From contig CAZNPL010000044.1 in the NCBI GenBank assembly GCA_964574815.1, forward strand, positions 1 to 54,784: 54,784 nucleotides of DNA. Direction: 5' to 3'. Of this stretch, positions 50,437 to 54,784 are shown piece by piece. The position numbers and the translations under genes were made by a program. Origin of the DNA: CAZNPL01 sp964574815 (GTDB lineage: Bacteria > Planctomycetota > Phycisphaerae > UBA1845). Position 1 is the first letter of the stretch, and every line of letters begins with the position of its first letter. The notes beneath the pieces are model-generated. The model was not told the origin of the DNA, did no database searches, and saw nothing but the letters and a program-made list of their open reading frames with translations.

Positions 50437-52764
50437 ATGATGGTGTTTCGTGGATGGGTGACAGGAGCGGGCGTACAGGCTGATTCTCCGTTGCGCGATT
50501 CGACAGCTCCCAAACCAATCGCGGATGATGAGCGCGACCGGCGTGTCGGCGAAATCCTCAACGCGCTGCTCGATCGGCGAAAACGGGGGGAAACATTCAC
50601 TGAAGCGGACGTGCGGGCGACGTACCCCGAGTTTGCCGAGGACGTGCTGGCCCACCTGGACGTCTTGACCGATCTCAAATCGCCGAGCGACCCCGTGAAG
50701 CAGCTCGTCGCTAGGGGGCTGCTCGATAGGTCCTCGGACGCGCGATACTCGGGCACATTGGGGCCGTACCGAATCATCGGGCTCCTCGGAGAAGGCGGAA
50801 TGGGCATCGTTCTGAAGGCACGCGAGGACCGTCTGAACCGCACGGTGGCCTTGAAGTTGCTCCGGCCCGAATTGGCGCACGACCGGACGGCGCTGCGGCG
50901 TTTCGCTCTGGAAGCCAAGGCGGCCGGAGGGCTGGCGCATGCGAACATCGTAGGCGTCTACGCGGTGGGTGAAGAGCGGGGAACACATTATCTTGCGATG
51001 GAGGGTGTAGAGGGAACGACGCTGGGGGAACTGATTCGGAAAGAGGGGCCCCTCGGTGCTGATACCGCCCGAAACGTTTTTCACCAAGTCCTGTCGGGGC
51101 TGGGCGCAGCGCACGATGCGGGTCTGGTTCACCGCGACATCAAGTCCTCCAACATTCTGCTCAAGCGTCGTTCATCGTGCACGCCCGCAGAAAATGCTGA
51201 CGACGACGAGGGCACCGACTCGTGCCTGTGCGTGAAGATCGCCGACTTCGGCTTGGCGCGGATCTCGAACTCGCAGACGCGGATGACGACGGCCGATTCG
51301 GTTCTCGGTACTCCGGAGTACATGAGCCCCGAACAGGCTCGCGGGGACGAGAATATCGACCATCGGGCCGATCTCTATTCCGCAGGGGTTGTGCTGTACG
51401 AGATGCTCACCGGGCGGACGCCTTTCAGGTCGGACAAGCCGTCCGCCGTCGTTCACCGAATCCTCAACGAGGAGCCGGCCCATCCCCGAAGCGTCTCCAA
51501 GGGCGTTGATCCCGGTTTGGCGGACCTTGCCTTGCGTCTCATGGCGAAGGAGCCGGGGGACAGGTTTGCGTCGGCGACTGCCGCCCTGGCGGCACTACAG
51601 ACGGATCGAGTGCCTCTTTCGCCCGGTCGCAGGCGCAGGCGAGTCAAAATGGTATGCCTGCCGGGTGTACTGATCGCGTTGACAGGGCTCGCCGTCTGGC
51701 TACTCGCCCCGTACTTCCGGACGCCTGGGATACAACGCGTCTGGATAGACGAGCAGATCGGGACGCGCGTACTCGCAGAGTACGTCGGCGACCTTCAACC
51801 GCATGAGTTCGTCGCGCTTCCGAATGCCGCACGCTCGGTCACGTCGGTGGCCCTGGCCGGGCGACCGCCGGCCGTCGAACAACGGATTGCCGTCGGATTG
51901 GAGTGGCCATTTGAAGGAGGGCAGGTGCTTCTGTTCGACGCCCGAAGTAGACTTCGCCACACTCTGGACTTGGCGGGCGATCGGGTGTGGCCCGACTGCG
52001 ACCATTTGGCCAGGTGGTACTGCGTTTCGCTCGTGTCGGCGAACCTGCAATCCGGCTCGGTTGGGTCCCCCAAAGACCTGCTTGTGGTCACCCGTCACGG
52101 AAACTGCTACCCGACGAGGATTAGCGCAGCCGACCCTTACACCGGGCGCCTGAGCGCATCTTTCTGGCACCAGGGGCACATCGCCGGACTGGCAGTCATT
52201 GACGATTTCTTCAACGACGGGAGACCCGCCATTGTGGCGTGGGGCGTAAACAACAAGCTGGACGGTTACGGAGATCCGGCGCCGCGTCCCTATGCGTTGC
52301 GCGATGGCGAGAGACAGCCGAGAACCGAGCACAAGATGGTCCCGGTAGTGATGATTCTGGATCCGGCAAACATGAACGGGCTCGGGCCGCCCAAGACGGT
52401 GTGCGAGGAATTGGCTGATATGAAGGCGGCGGCGCCGTGGGCGTACGCGTTTCTTGATCTTCCGGTCGACAGCGCGGCGGTTCCGATCTCCGACGGCTCT
52501 CCGTCGCATTGGGCGAGTATTGGCAAGGTTGAGGAGTCGCCGGACCTGCCGGAGGACCTCGCCGCGGCGCCAAGGTTTACCGTCACCGTTCTGGGGCGGA
52601 AGGCGGACGGTGTAGATTACACGCGGCAAATGCTGATCGTCGACCGCCAACTCCGCTTCCACGCCGCCCGGGGCGGTCATTGGGAAGCGGAATTGACCAC
52701 AGAAGCGCATTGGGCTGCGATCTGGAAGCCGATCATGCGCCGGGGCGTGTACGTCGAGCCGTAA
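50437..52764 (+). CDS. Receptor-like Ser/Thr protein kinase
   Basis: 775 residues. Kinase domain about 105-390: GEGGMG loop (118-123), catalytic Lys in VALKLL (140), HRDIKSSN (232-239), DFGLA, and GTPEYMSPEQARGD. A short helical region precedes it (VGEILNALLDRRKRG, common in planctomycete PknB-type kinases). One membrane helix about 402-420 (MVCLPGVLIALTGLAVWLLA) is followed by about 350 residues outside, with LVVTRHGNCYPTRISAADPY and AVIDDFFNDGRPAIVAWG resembling VCBS/FG-GAP-type beta-propeller blades. It probably senses an extracellular cue. The target is unknown. Confidence 0.9.
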   Translation: MMVFRGWVTGAGVQADSPLRDSTAPKPIADDERDRRVGEILNALLDRRKRGETFTEADVRATYPEFAEDVLAHLDVLTDLKSPSDPVKQLVARGLLDRSSDARYSGTLGPYRIIGLLGEGGMGIVLKAREDRLNRTVALKLLRPELAHDRTALRRFALEAKAAGGLAHANIVGVYAVGEERGTHYLAMEGVEGTTLGELIRKEGPLGADTARNVFHQVLSGLGAAHDAGLVHRDIKSSNILLKRRSSCTPAENADDDEGTDSCLCVKIADFGLARISNSQTRMTTADSVLGTPEYMSPEQARGDENIDHRADLYSAGVVLYEMLTGRTPFRSDKPSAVVHRILNEEPAHPRSVSKGVDPGLADLALRLMAKEPGDRFASATAALAALQTDRVPLSPGRRRRRVKMVCLPGVLIALTGLAVWLLAPYFRTPGIQRVWIDEQIGTRVLAEYVGDLQPHEFVALPNAARSVTSVALAGRPPAVEQRIAVGLEWPFEGGQVLLFDARSRLRHTLDLAGDRVWPDCDHLARWYCVSLVSANLQSGSVGSPKDLLVVTRHGNCYPTRISAADPYTGRLSASFWHQGHIAGLAVIDDFFNDGRPAIVAWGVNNKLDGYGDPAPRPYALRDGERQPRTEHKMVPVVMILDPANMNGLGPPKTVCEELADMKAAAPWAYAFLDLPVDSAAVPISDGSPSHWASIGKVEESPDLPEDLAAAPRFTVTVLGRKADGVDYTRQMLIVDRQLRFHAARGGHWEAELTTEAHWAAIWKPIMRRGVYVEP

Positions 52765-52864
52765 TATAAACGCCCCGTGCCGTTCGAGCGCGGTTACATC
52801 GCGACCCGTTCACGGTGAAACGACGGACGCCCCCGGAATCGCAGAGTCGACAGAACCGTCATTC

Positions 52865-54400
52865 TCAGCCACTCAGCCTTGCGGCCCTGTGCTTCATGCA
52901 TACGAGCGTTACGACCGTCAGCAAAAGCAAGGTTGTGGCGAGGATACTCCATTCCGATGCGGTGGGTATTGGCGACGCACACGACGACACTGCGTGGCAT
53001 TCCACCAGTTCCTCCGTAAGGGCACTCTCGAAGAACTTGACGTCGTCCAGCCAACCGGTCATGGGCGCGATCGACTCGTCGCCGTTTCGGTTTCCCGCGC
53101 CGAAGTGTATGCCGAGCGGATCGGCGACGTTGATATTGTCGAGGTCACTCGCGTCTACCTCATCAACCAGCTGTGTTTCAAAACCTGCGCCGACGATCGA
53201 GCCCACGTAGTACCGCATCGTGTTTGTGGCGCGATCAAGCACGAGCGCGTAATGCCGCCATGTGCCGTCGTCGACGAAGGTGCCACAGGTGTCCGGATGC
53301 ACGATGTTGTGCCTGTCCCAGCCGTCGTCGCGAAGCACGGCGCCGGCGTCCGAATGATCGCAGGGATAACCGTAGCAGACGGATATCTGCTGCTTGCCGG
53401 ATCTCTCGAGCCAGGCGAAGGCCCCGCCGGTGTTGATCGTTCCGGCGGGGAGCTTCGCCCACAGCATGGCCGTGAAGGACTGGCCGGGTGCGATGCTCGG
53501 GGCGTAGTTCGTCGCGAGGTGTGTGTTTCCATCAAATGCATACCCGCTGCCGAACATGCCATCGGGCGGCATGGTATTGACGGGCGTGCCGGTGCGGTCG
53601 CCGACGACGTCATCGGTTCCGGTTTCAAAGTCCCAGTGGTGGTCTGGCGAAACCGCCGGGGCGGCCGCCATTTGCTCCTCGACCTCGGCTTCAGTCAGGG
53701 CGTTCCCGAAGAACTTGACCTCGTCCAGCCACCCCGTCATGAGCACAATTGCCTCGTCGTTTCGATGCCCGGCGCCAAGGTAAATCGTCAGAGGGTCGGC
53801 GACGTTGATGGCGTCGAGGTCAGCGGTCGATGTCTCGTCGACCAACTGGGTATCCGTGTCGGAGCCTACGTAGTACCGCATGGTGTCCGTGGTGCGGTCG
53901 AGCACCAGAGTGTAATGGCGCCACGTGCCGTCGTCGACGAAGGTGCCGCAGGTGGTTGGGTGTGCGATGTTGTGCCTGTCCCAGCCGTCGTCCCGAAGCA
54001 CGGCGCCTGCGTCTGAATGATCGCAGGGATAGCCGTAGGAGACGGAGATCTGCTGTCCGCCTGACCGCTCGAGCCAGACAAACGCTCCGCCGCTGCTGAC
54101 GGTCCCCGCAGGCAGTCTCGCCCAGAACATGACCGTGAAGGACTCCCCCGCGGCGATGCTCGGGGCGTAGTCCGTCGCGATGTATGAGTGACCATTGAGC
54201 ACGTAGCCGTTGCCGTATTTGCCAACCGGCCGCAGCGCGATGCCGGGTGTGCCGGTGCGGTCACCCACGATGTCGTCTGTGTGCGCCTCGAAATCCCACC
54301 AGTGGGCGGGAGCGGAGGCAGGATTGCCGTAAGAGGGTGTTAGTGGCCCGGACGCAAAGGCGAAAGGCAGGGCGGTGAAGATCGCAGAAAGTCGGTACAT
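52865..54400 (-). CDS. Surface protein with two LamG-like domains and IPTL-type sorting signal
   Basis: 511 residues from the ATG at 54400 (AAAGGAACGTGATC ahead). Signal peptide 1-18, then two copies of a concanavalin/LamG-fold domain (first beginning HWWDFEAHTDDIVGDRTGTP, second HHWDFETGTDDVVGDRTGTP). The copies are 221 codons (663 bp) apart and nearly identical in stretches such as YPCDHSDAGAVLRDDGWDRH. The C-terminus reads IPTASEWSILATTLLLLTVV then a positive tail KHRAARLSG: a planctomycete version of the IPTL/PEP-CTERM exosortase signal. It should be exported, cut and anchored by an exosortase-like enzyme. Binds a glycan or protein ligand, probably. Confidence 0.87.
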   Translation of the reverse strand: MYRLSAIFTALPFAFASGPLTPSYGNPASAPAHWWDFEAHTDDIVGDRTGTPGIALRPVGKYGNGYVLNGHSYIATDYAPSIAAGESFTVMFWARLPAGTVSSGGAFVWLERSGGQQISVSYGYPCDHSDAGAVLRDDGWDRHNIAHPTTCGTFVDDGTWRHYTLVLDRTTDTMRYYVGSDTDTQLVDETSTADLDAINVADPLTIYLGAGHRNDEAIVLMTGWLDEVKFFGNALTEAEVEEQMAAAPAVSPDHHWDFETGTDDVVGDRTGTPVNTMPPDGMFGSGYAFDGNTHLATNYAPSIAPGQSFTAMLWAKLPAGTINTGGAFAWLERSGKQQISVCYGYPCDHSDAGAVLRDDGWDRHNIVHPDTCGTFVDDGTWRHYALVLDRATNTMRYYVGSIVGAGFETQLVDEVDASDLDNINVADPLGIHFGAGNRNGDESIAPMTGWLDDVKFFESALTEELVECHAVSSCASPIPTASEWSILATTLLLLTVVTLVCMKHRAARLSG

Positions 54401-54422
54401 GATCACGTTCCTTTGAAATCTA

Positions 54423-54659
54423 TTATTTTGTTGCTTCATCATTTGCCATGGGTTTGCGGCATGCTGCTTTCGAGATGCGCTCCACTACCCGGTCGTAAGG
54501 GACAAATGCACCGTCCTCGCGACAGTGCCAGAGCCGACCGCAACGGGAGCATTCCAGCACCACGAGCGGCCGGTCTCCGTCGATGCGGTGAGTGAAGAAG
54601 AGGCCTGTGCAGCAGACTTGTCTTCCCCGTGATGCGCCGATCTCCATCGGCCCCTCCAT
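54423..54659 (-). CDS. Small zinc-ribbon protein
   Basis: 78 residues (or 74 from a second ATG at 54647, which has GGAGGGG just ahead). Two Cys pairs, CC at 16-17 and CSRC at 37-40 with nearby His and Cys (LWHCRED at 43-49), could form a zinc ribbon. The C-terminal part is basic and helical. It ends 22 bases before the start of the LamG-like protein on the same strand, so they may be co-transcribed. No family recognised. Confidence 0.5.
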   Translation of the reverse strand: MEGPMEIGASRGRQVCCTGLFFTHRIDGDRPLVVLECSRCGRLWHCREDGAFVPYDRVVERISKAACRKPMANDEATK

Positions 54660-54729
54660 TAGTGAACCAATTCAGTGGCCGTCCGTTGCCGCGGCGCGGA
54701 TCCGCGTCGGGCACAAACCGAGCCGGAGG

Positions 54730-54784
54730 TTAGCCCAAGTTGAGCAGCATCGAGGCTTGAACCGCCTTTTCGATACCTTCAGGG
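54730..54784 (-). CDS. Possible 3' end of a truncated gene
   Basis: Reading leftwards from the window edge, one minus-strand frame gives PEGIEKAVQASMLLNLG and a TAA at 54730-54732. The residues look like a real helical protein end, but only 17 codons are visible, so the identity cannot be judged. It would be the last gene before the zinc-ribbon gene on the same strand, 71 bp away. Confidence 0.3.
   Translation of the reverse strand, partial: PEGIEKAVQASMLLNLG

Noticed and set aside
1..54784. tRNA or rRNA genes, phage genes, transposases
   Set aside because: Scanning for T-loop-like GGTTCRA sequences, integrase or transposase motifs and terminal inverted repeats gave nothing convincing by eye; a tRNAscan-SE or ISfinder run would be decisive.

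Overview
The window looks like a chromosomal segment of a GC-rich, double-membraned bacterium of the Planctomycetota, most likely a Phycisphaerae-like lineage. This is inferred from gene content, since no rRNA or tRNA is present. The signs are large secreted Cys-rich proteins carrying dockerin modules and 'DCNGNGxPDEC' calcium repeats, an IPTL-type C-terminal sorting signal, a membrane-anchored Ser/Thr kinase, a GldFG/DUF4340 cluster, PadR regulation at a TATCGA-N3-TCGATA site, and lpxB (lipid A synthesis).

Layout. 1-5.5 kb: an empty stretch, then three secreted proteins (two related beta-rich 'ANW/TTW' proteins and a seven-repeat FG-GAP propeller with a dockerin). 5.9-9.1 kb: a methyltransferase/sterol-desaturase pair facing a PadR regulator, a small membrane protein and a TauE/SafE exporter. 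9.3-12.0 kb: an ArsR repressor, an ABC ATPase, a 33-codon micro-ORF, a lipoprotein of the acetolactate-decarboxylase family and an ABC permease reduced to its two ends. 12.15-13.0 kb: a fluoride riboswitch with a readable ribosome-site switch, then crcB and DUF190; this cassette lies between two perfect 32-bp direct repeats that are copies of the permease 3' end. 13.06-15.6 kb: an ECF sigma / zinc-finger anti-sigma / CnrX-like sensor trio followed by a secreted Cys/His-rich protein built from 192-bp tandem repeats. 15.8-20 kb: a second TauE/SafE protein and a DevBCA-like ABC exporter.

20.3-26.2 kb: a membrane glycosyltransferase, a two-ACT-domain protein, a small membrane protein and a 940-residue secreted Cys-rich protein with a cohesin-like N-terminus and a dockerin. 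27.0-33.7 kb: a GldF-type permease, GldG, DUF4340, SixA and an epimerase, with no ATPase in view. 33.8-38.6 kb: a lipoprotein, a YfcE-type phosphoesterase, a HEAT-repeat operon and lpxB. 38.8-42.1 kb: the conserved rpsB-tsf-pyrH-frr cluster. 42.2-46.2 kb: recQ, nrnA-like and ribF. 46.4-52.8 kb: a glycosyltransferase, a large FAD/FeS glycolate/D-lactate-type dehydrogenase and a receptor-like Ser/Thr kinase. 52.9-54.7 kb: a surface protein with two LamG-like repeats and a small zinc-ribbon protein.

The most interesting stretch is 9.3-20 kb. It is an accessory ion/metal-stress island in which a fluoride-sensing cassette appears to have been inserted next to, and translationally wired into, a CnrYXH-like sigma-factor operon whose last gene is an unusual secreted Cys/His repeat protein.
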